A stretch of 64,000 nt of DNA, taken from assembly GCF_000428585.1 (NCBI RefSeq), contig NZ_AUAF01000003.1, positions 44,424 to 108,423 of the forward strand, written 5' to 3'. The first letter of the stretch is position 1. Every line of letters starts with the position of its first letter. The stretch comes from Zooshikella ganghwensis DSM 15267 (lineage in GTDB: Bacteria; Pseudomonadota; Gammaproteobacteria; Pseudomonadales; Zooshikellaceae). The position numbers and the translations under genes are program-made. Below the pieces are notes generated by a model. It searched no databases. It had not been told where the DNA came from and saw nothing but the letters and a program-made list of their open reading frames with translations. Shown here one piece after another: positions 41,596 to 51,048 of this stretch.

Positions 41596-42036
41596 ATGAA
41601 GCTGCCTTTTCATCTTGGGTTGCGAAACCAACGACACATGGTAAGTATCTTTCGAGTCAATAACCAACATTGGTTAACGCTGGGGCAAGCTTTTAGCAAA
41701 GAAAGTCATCGTCGTGAACAGATTTTATCCCAATGGGGAATTAATGGTTTTTCTCCACGCTATCAGTCACCAGAAAAAGTTCATGTTCCCTTTACTACTC
41801 GACATCAACATATATTAAGTTATCAACTTGATACACTACTTCAACATCAGCTGCAGCCTGGCACAACCAGCCCCATTGCTAATCGTCAACAACTCATTCC
41901 AGGGCTTCAACATCGTGCTCACCTTGGGCCCGGACATGCGGTATTACCTGTTCGTCAGCAAACCCTCTCGTCATCTGTTAATGACTCGGCCAGTACCCAG
42001 CGCGCCCAGCACTCTACTTCAAGTGGCGCACATTAA
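41596..42036 (+). CDS. Small His/Gln-rich protein of unknown function
   Basis: A 146-residue protein starting 12 bases after the SPOR gene with an AGGAG site, so the two are co-transcribed. It has no signal peptide or membrane helix. The N-terminal half (MVSIFRVNNQHWLTLGQAFS, ILSQWGINGFSPRYQSPEKV) looks folded; the C-terminal third is low-complexity, rich in His, Gln, Ser and Pro. Family not recognised. Confidence 0.6.
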   Translation: MKLPFHLGLRNQRHMVSIFRVNNQHWLTLGQAFSKESHRREQILSQWGINGFSPRYQSPEKVHVPFTTRHQHILSYQLDTLLQHQLQPGTTSPIANRQQLIPGLQHRAHLGPGHAVLPVRQQTLSSSVNDSASTQRAQHSTSSGAH

Positions 42037-42077
42037 GTGCTAAACAGTTGTCGTAAGCAAAAATCAAGCAATATTCA

Positions 42078-43151
42078 TTAACTGCGAGAGTTTCCAATAG
42101 GATCCGGTTTGATGCCTAGCAGCTCAAAAATATTAATCTGCCCTTGTCGTGTAATAAAAAGCTCTTGATATAACGAGACTGTGTCCAGCGTTCCCCATTC
42201 AACGGCTTTCTTTAACAGGTAAGGCACTGGACTATGGATATCTGTCATCTGTAAAAAATCTGCAATTTGGGTGATGTAGGCATAAGCTTCATTACGATCA
42301 TGGATTGGTAACCCACCCACTGCACATACCTGTTGCGAGAGACTAATGGCGGGTACGGCGTTATTGATCCGTCCACGGCGTTGTAACTCTGACTGTGTAA
42401 GCGTATGCAAGGCATTGAGCTGTGCTTGTAATGCTGTAAAAAGTGTTTCGTTAGCTGGCATCAGCGCTTGTAAACTATATTGTAAATCCATCAAACACTG
42501 CTGACATAACAGCAGCTGTTCAGCAAGCTGCTCATAAAACTCAACCACTGTAGCCGCCATCACTTGCAGCCAATGCTCTCTATTTTTTGTCTCTATATTG
42601 CCTTGCCGCTGAATTTCATATTGCTCATTACGACTGACTTGCTCCCATCGAGTCCAATTGAGTTGGTCATCGCCTTCTGATAAAGGCATCAAACGTAACC
42701 ATAGGGTCCATTGCTGCTCTAACCAACATAAAATATTACAACGATGTTCAATATCATCATCAATCACCTGTGGTTGCATGACTGACCAAAATTGTTCGCA
42801 AAAAAGCCGAAGTAGTGTAATGCCAGCAGGTAGAACCTCCATACCCCAACGCTGAACCAAAGCCTCCAACATCCACACCATGAGTTGTAGATCTTTACTC
42901 TGATTGACTAATCCATCTCGGCTCAGCTCGATCACCTCCTGCCAGTCTGCTTGCTTTAGCTCATACTGCCATGCCCCTTGTGGCAACGATGCATCATCAG
43001 CCCGCCTTGCTTCTCGGATAGCATGATATATACGGCTACCAGTTAAGTTTTCACCACCGGGCTGGGCTTCAGAAATAGGTGTCAATATAGCTTCAACAGG
43101 TAATTCGTATTGACTTAAATAGTCGTAATAGGCTTCTAATGTATTATTCAT
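42078..43151 (-). CDS. tssA: T6SS protein TssA (ImpA N-terminal domain)
   Basis: A 357-residue protein whose N-terminus has the ImpA_N pattern: PVEAILTPISEAQPGGENLT, later ADWQEVIELSRDGLVNQSKD, then LQLMVWMLEALVQRWG. TssA caps the baseplate and the distal end of the growing sheath. The C-terminal part is the shorter TssA type, ending with a VEWGTLDTVSLYQELF segment. Last gene of the leftward T6SS operon, 94 bases after tssM. Confidence 0.88.
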   Translation of the reverse strand: MNNTLEAYYDYLSQYELPVEAILTPISEAQPGGENLTGSRIYHAIREARRADDASLPQGAWQYELKQADWQEVIELSRDGLVNQSKDLQLMVWMLEALVQRWGMEVLPAGITLLRLFCEQFWSVMQPQVIDDDIEHRCNILCWLEQQWTLWLRLMPLSEGDDQLNWTRWEQVSRNEQYEIQRQGNIETKNREHWLQVMAATVVEFYEQLAEQLLLCQQCLMDLQYSLQALMPANETLFTALQAQLNALHTLTQSELQRRGRINNAVPAISLSQQVCAVGGLPIHDRNEAYAYITQIADFLQMTDIHSPVPYLLKKAVEWGTLDTVSLYQELFITRQGQINIFELLGIKPDPIGNSRS

Positions 43152-43245
43152 TGAAAGATTATCCTAAGTGGCATGATGCACCCGCCAACTTTTATTATCA
43201 TTGTTAAATGCTCAACTAGGGCCTGTTAACACTGTTTGAATATCA

Positions 43246-46200
43246 CTACCAAGTTGCAGGGGCTTGTGTTGGAAACTGAACAGGTAATACCAGTGGCTGT
43301 TCTTGACCATCTTTTACATGTAGCCCCTGCATGGCCAAAAATAACCTGCTTTCACCTTGAGGCTGTGACTGATCACGATGTTTAATCGGTACCTTAAAAG
43401 CTAATAGCACTTCGTCAGCCGCACTTGTTGTATAAGAGCCAAATGCTTGTAACCACTTCAAGAGTGACCATTGTCCAGAGACGGAAAATCGTGCAGTTCG
43501 CTCATTAACAATATCCATTGTATTTTGTTTAGGATCTACCAAGGGTAATAAAGAAGACTGTGTTGCCCATGTTAAATCAAGCTGAATAGGATCACCCATC
43601 ACCCAATGAAGTTGATCATTACCATTTGGGTAGGTTGAGCGCTCTTCACCACTTAATAGTGCCCAGCTAATTAATTGTTCACTGCCAGGAGAGTCTTTTG
43701 GTTTAGCACGAAAAGTAAGCTTTAATTTGATACCATTTTGCTGCGGTGTTTGCTCCGCTATATAGGTTTTAAAAAAAGGCAGTACTTTATCAAGCTGCAC
43801 CAAAAATGCAGCGACTTTTTTCCAGTTTATGTTTTTATTAAATTTTTCACTTAAGTCAGCGCTACTGAGTATACCTTGTGATGAAAATGAAGAGTTTTGG
43901 ATAGGTAAATTTTTTAAAATTGATAATGCCTCTTGGCGCTGATCATAAAGAGCTAAAAACTGTTGTATTGCCTCTAGAGAAACATCCTTAGCCGTTGGCT
44001 GAGCAAAAGGATAACGCCCAGCTAAAAGACTATTGAAAGCTTGTGCTATTTCACGGTAGTGTTCGTAGGCCAAAGCAAGTTGTTGATTATCACACCACAG
44101 CATTGCATGCTGCTCTAACTGCTGATATTGACGAGCAAATAAATCACTAGTGGTGGTTAGAGGGGTATATGATGCTAAGCGCTGACTACAGTTATCCAGC
44201 GTTAATTGACTCAGTTGATTTGTAATAAAATGATTGAGTTTACCGACTTCACCTTGGTTATTATTCTGAGCTTGATAGGCTTGCATCTCATTGATGGTAT
44301 TACGCCAAAACTGTTTTACAGCACCAGCCCCGCTTGTCCCATTATTAGAATCATAAGTGTTATTCAGCACAAATAAATAAGGCGTGGTATAACCAACAAT
44401 AATTTGGCTGCGCTGCCATTGTTGTTGCAAAAACTCCTGTGTTTTACTTTTGTCCCCTAAGCTATACAACAGCTGACTGGTATCCTTAGGCTGTTGCGAG
44501 TTTACTTTTGGTTCGTACAGTTTGCTGGACACCGCCAATAATTTAATGTCCCGTAATTGTGCTAATGCGAACAGCTGAATACACTGGGACAGCGCTTGTT
44601 GCTGTGCAATCAGCTGCACCTGTTGAAATTGCCCCATAATTAATAACAGGGCTGACAACACTTCCTTAAACTGCTGTTCAGTGTTGATAATAAGACGCTC
44701 TTGTGCCAAAACAATATTGGTTGTTGAGCTGTCCATCGTATCAGCTAACGTACTGGTCAACTGAGCCTTGCTCAACAGGTGTTCACTAACCCCCTGTAAG
44801 TGATCCTTGGCCATAGCTGCATAGAGTGGTAAATCGGCCTGTTGCAATTCCAGTTTGCGACTCACCATAAACTGTTGATATTCCCGTAAAGCCGCAAGCA
44901 ATAGTTGAAGTGGCTGAGCATTCCACCCCCGTAATGTTGCAGGACACTGCATCTGCTTGGTTGGCTCAATATTAAAATAATCCAGCTCACTGACTGCATA
45001 AAAACCAGATACCTCCTCTTTCAAAGGGTCTGCTAAGTAAATCCCCCCCTTAGCATCACTACGAAATAAGTGGCCATAAGGGGAAACTTGCATCGCCAGT
45101 AGTTGACGATCAATACGCTGATCACAATGATCAGGCTGAAGACTGGCAGTCAGCGGAGAAACAGACAATGGATAACCATAATCTTGCACTAGGGCTTTAA
45201 CTGGAGGTAACCACTGATTTCTCAGCTGTTCACAATTATTTTCTTCTAGACCACTGGCAAGCCACTGCTGATCAATCCAGGTTAGCCAGCTAGCTAAACT
45301 AATCAGCTGCGACTGGTCTTGAGCAGTATGCTGCCGCAAGTTACGCAGCCAGTCTTCCCCCTGAACCAATGCATCCTGCAAGCTCTGACGCCAACCCACA
45401 AAACCTTCACTAATACGCTGACTCACTAGTATCTGCGTAGCTTCATTTACTGAAGGCCACTCTTGGTAAATCACATTAGCTAAGGCGGCACGATGTAAGC
45501 CATTTAGTCGCTTAGTACTGATAGGTAGTTGTTCCCCAAACACATAATCTGTGACTTGTTCAAATAAGGGGAATATTTCATCGGTTCGATAGTGATCCGT
45601 GAACTCACTGATTTGTCGAAATAACGCTAGGTTTTTCTCAAGCACTTGCCACTTCTGGGTATAGTCTATGAGTGCCTGCTGCACTTCAGCCAAGTGCGTG
45701 ACCGACTTATCTGCCCCCAGCGTCGGTAATACGTAACCTGCTAGCGTATCGATATCATGTTGAAGATGGCACGCCAGACTCGGAAAAATCACATCGGCAA
45801 AGGCTTGCTCTGCAACAAAACGCGTTGTTTGCTGACCAACACGATTATCCACCCAAGACAGTGGAATTGCGGCAAACGACATGTGAGTATCCAGCCGGGC
45901 CAAATGATCAAGCAAGTCAAACACCGTTGTTTTACTAATACACCCATGCTCTCTTTGTGCATTCTGGGTAGGCTGTTGCAAAAGCTTTAGTGAGTAAACA
46001 ACAGTATCCACTTGCTGCTGGAGTTTTATGGTCGTTACCGTTAATCCTGCAGCCAACAATAGTGCGCCAACAGCAAAGCCCCAGCGCCAACGACGATTTT
46101 GCTGATCTCGTTGCCATATCCCTTGATGACTAGGCTGCGCTAAATGCTTTTCAGAAAAGCACTTCTGGCCAAATAAATGGCTAAGAAACCAGATATCACT

Positions 46201-47208
46201 CCGAATTTCTTTTTGAAACTGACCTTCAGCCGCTACACTCCCACAACAGTAAACCCCTCTGAACAGAAGCCCTTGAGGTGCTTCTGGCTGTCCAAATAAC
46301 GCTGTAAGCCAACACATCAGTGGTGTTTGTAAACGGTTAAACTGCTCTGCAAATAAAAAAACCTCATCCGCGCTTTCTAGCTCACCACGAGTTGCTCGCT
46401 GTAATAAATAATGTTCCAACCCCTGGCGAATTGACGATAAGCCCTCTTCTGCCCATTCCACATTAAAAGGCTCAGCCACTGGATATGGATTTGACCAGCC
46501 AACCATTTCACCTTGCTGGGCATCATCCAGCTCCTGCCAAAATAAGGTAAAGCCAGATAATACATCGGCCTGTGTCAATAACACATAGACGGGTAACTGA
46601 AAGCCGAGATTATCCGGTAAGCTGTGTAGTAAATGCTGATAAAGTTTGATTTGCTGGGTTTGCGTTAAGGGGTCATCCATCAACAGCTGTGGGACATCAA
46701 TAACCACCACCACGCCATCAAGTGGCCGCTCTGACCTCAATACTACTAGATGCCTTAAATGATGCTCCCACACTTCTTTTATAGGCTGGTCAGAGTGAGG
46801 AAGAGTAACCAGTACCCCTAGATCAGTTGCCAACCAGTCCCACTGGGTTTGATGAGAAAATCCCCAGCAATCTTCATGGCTTAATAACTGCTGCTGCCGC
46901 TGCAATGATGCTAACAGGCTGTGGCGACCGGCTCCGTTATCACCTAACAGTAAAACCCAAGGTAACCAGTAAGCACCTTGACGACGCTGATGCCAACGCC
47001 ACCACTGCCGCTGCAAGTAAGCTTTAAACTGCTTAAGCCATGACCAGGCTATCACCAGAAACTGACGCCAGTGTTTATTAGCAGAAGCTAGCGGTAATGG
47101 TTGGTAACGTATTGGTTTATCTGCTCGGCGGCCAATAAACCAAGCCATTACCGAAAAAATAATCAGTCCAATTAGCAAAATAATAAAAAACACAACCCAT
47201 GTGTTCAC
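43246..47208 (-). CDS. tssM: T6SS inner-membrane protein TssM (IcmF family)
   Basis: A 1320-residue IcmF-type protein, part of the TssJLM membrane complex. Two N-terminal membrane helices are expected, one clear at about 4-25; a third follows WRWGFAVGALLLAAGLTVTT near residue 380, after which a large periplasmic part runs to the end. The cytoplasmic NTPase-like domain has LLLGDNGAGRHSLL at about 86-99: the Walker A pattern is degenerate, with Arg-His where Lys-Ser/Thr is canonical, so ATP binding is doubtful. Size is at the large end for the family. Between tssL and tssA. Confidence 0.93.
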   Translation of the reverse strand: MNTWVVFFIILLIGLIIFSVMAWFIGRRADKPIRYQPLPLASANKHWRQFLVIAWSWLKQFKAYLQRQWWRWHQRRQGAYWLPWVLLLGDNGAGRHSLLASLQRQQQLLSHEDCWGFSHQTQWDWLATDLGVLVTLPHSDQPIKEVWEHHLRHLVVLRSERPLDGVVVVIDVPQLLMDDPLTQTQQIKLYQHLLHSLPDNLGFQLPVYVLLTQADVLSGFTLFWQELDDAQQGEMVGWSNPYPVAEPFNVEWAEEGLSSIRQGLEHYLLQRATRGELESADEVFLFAEQFNRLQTPLMCWLTALFGQPEAPQGLLFRGVYCCGSVAAEGQFQKEIRSDIWFLSHLFGQKCFSEKHLAQPSHQGIWQRDQQNRRWRWGFAVGALLLAAGLTVTTIKLQQQVDTVVYSLKLLQQPTQNAQREHGCISKTTVFDLLDHLARLDTHMSFAAIPLSWVDNRVGQQTTRFVAEQAFADVIFPSLACHLQHDIDTLAGYVLPTLGADKSVTHLAEVQQALIDYTQKWQVLEKNLALFRQISEFTDHYRTDEIFPLFEQVTDYVFGEQLPISTKRLNGLHRAALANVIYQEWPSVNEATQILVSQRISEGFVGWRQSLQDALVQGEDWLRNLRQHTAQDQSQLISLASWLTWIDQQWLASGLEENNCEQLRNQWLPPVKALVQDYGYPLSVSPLTASLQPDHCDQRIDRQLLAMQVSPYGHLFRSDAKGGIYLADPLKEEVSGFYAVSELDYFNIEPTKQMQCPATLRGWNAQPLQLLLAALREYQQFMVSRKLELQQADLPLYAAMAKDHLQGVSEHLLSKAQLTSTLADTMDSSTTNIVLAQERLIINTEQQFKEVLSALLLIMGQFQQVQLIAQQQALSQCIQLFALAQLRDIKLLAVSSKLYEPKVNSQQPKDTSQLLYSLGDKSKTQEFLQQQWQRSQIIVGYTTPYLFVLNNTYDSNNGTSGAGAVKQFWRNTINEMQAYQAQNNNQGEVGKLNHFITNQLSQLTLDNCSQRLASYTPLTTTSDLFARQYQQLEQHAMLWCDNQQLALAYEHYREIAQAFNSLLAGRYPFAQPTAKDVSLEAIQQFLALYDQRQEALSILKNLPIQNSSFSSQGILSSADLSEKFNKNINWKKVAAFLVQLDKVLPFFKTYIAEQTPQQNGIKLKLTFRAKPKDSPGSEQLISWALLSGEERSTYPNGNDQLHWVMGDPIQLDLTWATQSSLLPLVDPKQNTMDIVNERTARFSVSGQWSLLKWLQAFGSYTTSAADEVLLAFKVPIKHRDQSQPQGESRLFLAMQGLHVKDGQEQPLVLPVQFPTQAPATW

Positions 47209-47285
47209 AATACATCCCTATCCTTGCCTTAATTGTCCACGATTAACCATACTAGGGGCCGAGAACACTATCCTGACACAGGGGG

Positions 47286-48044
47286 CTAGCTAGCAATAAT
47301 GTGCTGAACACGTTGAATTGAAGCCAGCCAAATTACAGAAGAAATCACCAGGTACGTAGCTGCTCCCGCCCCCATCATAATCCACCAGCGCAACATCGGG
47401 CGAAGTTTTGCTAACTGAATATTACCGAGCTGTCCCTGATAAGCCTGGCGAAACAACCGCTCAGCATTCAAACTTACCCCTGCCCCTAAAAAGCGCCCTA
47501 ACTTTTGCCGATATTGCTCAATAACGGGTGCGCCTTGACTACCACGATATTGCCCTCGAAAACCCAGCTGCAGAGCCATTAGAAATATTGCGGCTAATGA
47601 GTGATGCACAGGCTTCTTAAGGCGAATCGATAGTAGTTTATCCAAATAGTGATAAAACCCTTCTCCCCCTGTTGCGCTGTTAAATAACTGGGTTTCAAGC
47701 AAAAACTCAGTCCAACAGGCTTTTCCCTGCCATTCACATTCCAACAACAGAATTTCATCGGCCAATACTGCCATCACATACTGCGCCATGCGATAAGCCC
47801 GCACTTCTCCCTGCGACCCCATACTCTGTAACAGCTCTGCTTGCTGGTGCAGCTGAGCTAATAAGCGATTTTGTACCAATGCGGCTAACTCAACCTCATT
47901 AATGGCAAGGGCTTGGTTTTCTTCCAGTAACCAAGTGCTAAGCTCACCTTCACGCTGTAATGATTTTAATTGTGCCAGTTGTTGGTAAAACGCAGTAAAC
48001 AAGCTAACCAGCTGATGATCGCCTTCATTAACATACATTGACAT
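47286..48044 (-). CDS. tssL: T6SS inner-membrane protein TssL (DotU family)
   Basis: A 252-residue protein. I start it at the ATG at 48044, with AAGGA about eight bases upstream; the longer frame to 48161 lies wholly inside tssK. The start overlaps the tssK stop (48028) by 17 bases, implying translational coupling. The cytoplasmic domain carries LAQLHQQAELLQSM, AVLADEILLLECEWQGKACW and LFNSATGGEGFYHYLD, all typical of DotU. One C-terminal membrane helix (MMGAGAATYLVISSVIWLA) anchors it. No OmpA-type peptidoglycan domain follows. Confidence 0.9.
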   Translation of the reverse strand: MSMYVNEGDHQLVSLFTAFYQQLAQLKSLQREGELSTWLLEENQALAINEVELAALVQNRLLAQLHQQAELLQSMGSQGEVRAYRMAQYVMAVLADEILLLECEWQGKACWTEFLLETQLFNSATGGEGFYHYLDKLLSIRLKKPVHHSLAAIFLMALQLGFRGQYRGSQGAPVIEQYRQKLGRFLGAGVSLNAERLFRQAYQGQLGNIQLAKLRPMLRWWIMMGAGAATYLVISSVIWLASIQRVQHIIAS

Positions 48045-49422
48045 CAGCCAATTCCTTTTGCTCAGGTTTAGTGACTTTCCGACGTGGTCGGTAGAGGGTA
48101 ATGGCCGCAGGTCCGGACTCACTGACCGAGCCTTCAATACACAATGGCTGCTGCTGAGCAATTACAGGTTCCGCCTTATCCTGAAGTGTTATTTGCTGAT
48201 TTCTTAACAAATACCAACAGCCGTTATCAGTTAACCCCCACTGCGAACACTGGGCAGTTGATAAGCGACGCACTATAGCCCCCGTCAGTCTTCGCTGGCG
48301 TAAAATAGGCATAATTTTTTCGCTGGCAATACGTGCTGTTTTCAGCCACTCCAACATTTGCCGGCTTGACTGCCCAGGATGTGGTGTTAATTCCAGTAAT
48401 AAAGGCTCTTGTAAAAGGCGTTCACCCAATATCCGGATAAAGCGACCTGTCGCTTGCTTTTCAAAAGGTAAGGCATCATAGGCCACATTAACTTTACTGA
48501 TAAGCCTATCAACTGCCTGCAATACAGGGTTAAAAACTGCTGAAATATTATTATGGTCATACTTGGGTAAGCGCATGGGCAGCAGGCTCGATTCCAGTGG
48601 AGACAGTGCCCCTATGACTTCGGCGAGCTTTAAATATAAGGTAAATGGATGAACTTTCCCTGAGCGAACCAGCACTTCGAGTGCTGGAAGCGCTGCCACT
48701 AACTGATAAATTGTTGGCCGTTGCTGTGGACTTGCCGTAGCACCATGACCAGGAGTACTCCCTGCTAGCTCAGTAGCCTTTGTCCTGAGTCGTTGCACCA
48801 ACTGTTGAACTCGATTACTTAAGGCTTGGTCTCCCATCACCAAGCTACTTTCCAAAAACAGCATTGGAGGATGGTAATCGGTAAGCTGCAGCTCGCCGTT
48901 ATGGCTTGAAGCCACCTCAAAGAGCTTAAGGGTCTCCCACTGCGGAGGTAATGTTTCTCCAGTCTGCAGTGTCAGCTTAGGGCATACCCGATAAATCGCG
49001 ACTTCCCCTACTCCAGTATTTTCATCCGCCACTAACTGCTGAGAGCCGGGAACATAACGTTGTACAGCTTGGCCTTGCCCACCATTTTGCAGGGGCTGAG
49101 GAACCGCCAGTTGCACAGTACAACTTGTTCCCATTTTGAGTTGGGTCAGGTCAACGGCTAGTGGAGTTTGTGGCTCATGAGGTGGATATTGCACAAACAG
49201 GCCTGAAGGCATCACGGCCTGCAGCTTTTCAACCACTAACTGCCCTTCATGTAAAGCCGCTTGATCTATTTGGCAGTCAACAATCCCCCAGTGATAAGGT
49301 TGTTGTAGTGCCCGACTGAACTGTAACATCGCCTGCCAATAGTGATCCTGCTGCTGAAAGTGTTGGGGCGTCAGAAGCATCCCTTCTGCCCATTGAATCT
49401 TTTCTGGCAAACGCTGGCTCAT
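48028..49422 (-). CDS. tssK: T6SS baseplate protein TssK
   Basis: A 464-residue protein starting RLPEKIQWAEGMLLTPQHFQ, the diagnostic TssK N-terminus, followed by DHYWQAMLQFSRALQQPYHW. TssK trimers link the baseplate wedge (TssEFG) to the membrane complex. The C-terminal neck/head region includes RRLTGAIVRRLSTAQCSQWG. Length as expected. It follows tssJ by 54 bases and overlaps tssL. Confidence 0.95.
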   Translation of the reverse strand: MSQRLPEKIQWAEGMLLTPQHFQQQDHYWQAMLQFSRALQQPYHWGIVDCQIDQAALHEGQLVVEKLQAVMPSGLFVQYPPHEPQTPLAVDLTQLKMGTSCTVQLAVPQPLQNGGQGQAVQRYVPGSQQLVADENTGVGEVAIYRVCPKLTLQTGETLPPQWETLKLFEVASSHNGELQLTDYHPPMLFLESSLVMGDQALSNRVQQLVQRLRTKATELAGSTPGHGATASPQQRPTIYQLVAALPALEVLVRSGKVHPFTLYLKLAEVIGALSPLESSLLPMRLPKYDHNNISAVFNPVLQAVDRLISKVNVAYDALPFEKQATGRFIRILGERLLQEPLLLELTPHPGQSSRQMLEWLKTARIASEKIMPILRQRRLTGAIVRRLSTAQCSQWGLTDNGCWYLLRNQQITLQDKAEPVIAQQQPLCIEGSVSESGPAAITLYRPRRKVTKPEQKELADVNVC

Positions 49423-49476
49423 ATATCACTCCATTGATCTCATTGATGCATCCTGCACTCGTTAAATGATCCAACC

Positions 49477-49971
49477 TCAGTTCATTGTTTTATCGATGAC
49501 TTCAATACGATCCGCCTGTAAGCGAATTTGAACCTGCTTTAGCGGAGTGAGGTTGAAAGGGTATTGACCTTGTTCAGTCAGATAGTTAGCAAACCCTACA
49601 ATATACTGTGCGTCACTGGCACAATCCGGCAAAGTCACCTGTTTAACCTGCTGCCCAGGAGGAATCTGCAATGAAACCCACTCAAACTGCTGTGGGTATT
49701 GCTGTTGCCATTGAGCACGTGCTTGAAACCACTTTGGCCCCGTATCAGGAAGTTGCTTTACCAATTCATTTTCATACACAAATACGATATCAAGTGCAGT
49801 AGCTGAGTTTTGATTAGCGGTGGGTTCAGCCACCACAGCTATTTCTTTTACTGCATTGGGTGATGACCACAGGTTAGTTATTTTTTCTGTCACACCACTA
49901 CAACCACTAATGGCAACTGTGATTAATCCCCAGCATAAGGTCATTGGCCAACTGCACCTTTTTTTCATCAT
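49477..49971 (-). CDS. tssJ: T6SS outer-membrane lipoprotein TssJ
   Basis: A 164-residue lipoprotein: basic start MMKKRC, hydrophobic helix, and lipobox ISGC at about 21-24. The mature domain is a short beta-sandwich typical of TssJ, with FVYENELVKQLPDTGPKWFQ and, near the end, FNLTPLKQVQIRLQADRIEV. TssJ anchors the TssLM complex at the outer membrane. Sequence conservation is low in this family, so the call rests partly on its position ahead of tssK-tssL-tssM. Confidence 0.82.
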   Translation of the reverse strand: MMKKRCSWPMTLCWGLITVAISGCSGVTEKITNLWSSPNAVKEIAVVAEPTANQNSATALDIVFVYENELVKQLPDTGPKWFQARAQWQQQYPQQFEWVSLQIPPGQQVKQVTLPDCASDAQYIVGFANYLTEQGQYPFNLTPLKQVQIRLQADRIEVIDKTMN

Positions 49972-50022
49972 TATTCATCCCTGTGCCAAACTGGATCTTT
50001 CATCTCAAACCTGCCCGTGAAT

Positions 50023-50391
50023 CTAGCTCAATAGCAAGACTTTTACTTGACCAGGTGTCAGTGATAAGCCAATAGCATTAGAAATATAACCATTCTGACC
50101 TGTTAAGCTGGTTAGCCGCGTAGCAGGCACCACCCCCACATAGGTTTTGGTGCTGCCCATTAAGTACTGGTCTGGCCCAATAATCATCCCAGACACCATA
50201 CCTAACTCGACCCCCGCCTCATCTCCCGTACTTACCGTACCTGTAGTTAACAGGTTTTCAGCAAGCCCTGTCCCAAAAAACAGTTGATATTGACTGGGTA
50301 CATGGGTTGAAGAAAACGCAATATTTAACTACGGAAATGGAACAGGTCCTGGCGCTGGTTCATAGCAAACATCAGGAAATGCAAAATTCAT
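50023..50391 (-). pseudogene. DUF4150 PAAR-like spike-tip gene with an in-frame amber codon
   Basis: Read from ATG 50391, this stretch gives a complete 122-codon DUF4150/PAAR-like protein: FAFPDVCYEPAPGPVPFP at the start, GDEAGVELGMVSGMIIGP in the middle, and PATRLTSLTGQNGYISNAIG near the end, stopping at 50023. Codon 21 is TAG (50329-50331), where relatives have Tyr in the PxPYxNIA motif, and the reading frame is otherwise intact. A single TAC/TAT-to-TAG change explains it. PAAR-like proteins cap the VgrG spike. No strong ribosome site is visible. Either the gene is dead, the stop is read through, or the base is wrong. Confidence 0.8.
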
Positions 50392-50436
50392 TACACTTAA
50401 ATTGTTATTGGCAAACACCCTCTGCTTCCTTTTGAT

Positions 50437-51006
50437 TTACCCCATCATAATTCGATCCGCATCGGCTTTGATTTCCTTATCCGCCGTCAGCAATTGATAC
50501 TCTCCATGTAGCTTCAGTAAGTGTTTCGCCGTTAAGGTATAACTGTCTACTTGCTGGACAAAATGCTGAACATGGCTGACGGCTGTCTCCCAAGCGGTAT
50601 AAACCTGGTGCTTTCCTTGAATCAATAGCTGCTCTAAACTGCCCAAATCCACTTGCTGTGCTGCAAAAAGTGTCAGTTTGCTTTTCGCCAAAAGTGCAAT
50701 CTGCTCCTGTTGCCACTGAACTTGTATTGCTCCAGGCACATTCAATTGCACTGAGTCGCAACGCTCCCGCTGCAAAATATGCACAATAAAACTATCGGCT
50801 CGGCTTTGGCTGCCATCCTGGGCCATTGCCACCAGCACATGATCCCCTACTTGCGGGGTGACTAAACAACTTACCGCTTGTTTAACCCGTCGCCCATCAG
50901 CTAAACGCCAGGAGCCTTCCCGCTCCTGCTGAATCACCTGAAAACACTGCAACTGCCAAACCGGATCTTCAGGTACCATTTGGACCTGAGAAGTAAGTGC
51001 TGTCAT
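50437..51006 (-). CDS. DUF3540 T6SS-associated protein
   Basis: A 189-residue protein with AAGGAG six bases before the ATG. RVKQAVSCLVTPQVGDHVLV near residue 40 and a C-terminal domain ending KEIKADADRIMMG match DUF3540 proteins, which occur with VgrG, DUF2169 and DUF4150 genes in T6SS spike cassettes. The fold resembles the OB/needle part of VgrG, so it may interact with the spike; its exact role is not established. It lies 45 bases upstream of the DUF4150 gene. Confidence 0.82.
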   Translation of the reverse strand: MTALTSQVQMVPEDPVWQLQCFQVIQQEREGSWRLADGRRVKQAVSCLVTPQVGDHVLVAMAQDGSQSRADSFIVHILQRERCDSVQLNVPGAIQVQWQQEQIALLAKSKLTLFAAQQVDLGSLEQLLIQGKHQVYTAWETAVSHVQHFVQQVDSYTLTAKHLLKLHGEYQLLTADKEIKADADRIMMG

Positions 51007-51048
51007 TGCATACTCCTTATGCTTAAAAACTAATCCATTGGCTTTTGG

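Noticed and set aside
41828..42043. A 71-codon frame overlapping the His/Gln-rich gene
   Set aside because: The frame at 41596 has the AGGAG site and operon spacing; this one is a shadow.
47286..48161. A longer tssL start at 48161
   Set aside because: The extra N-terminal codons lie wholly inside tssK and do not resemble TssL; the ATG at 48044 has a ribosome site.
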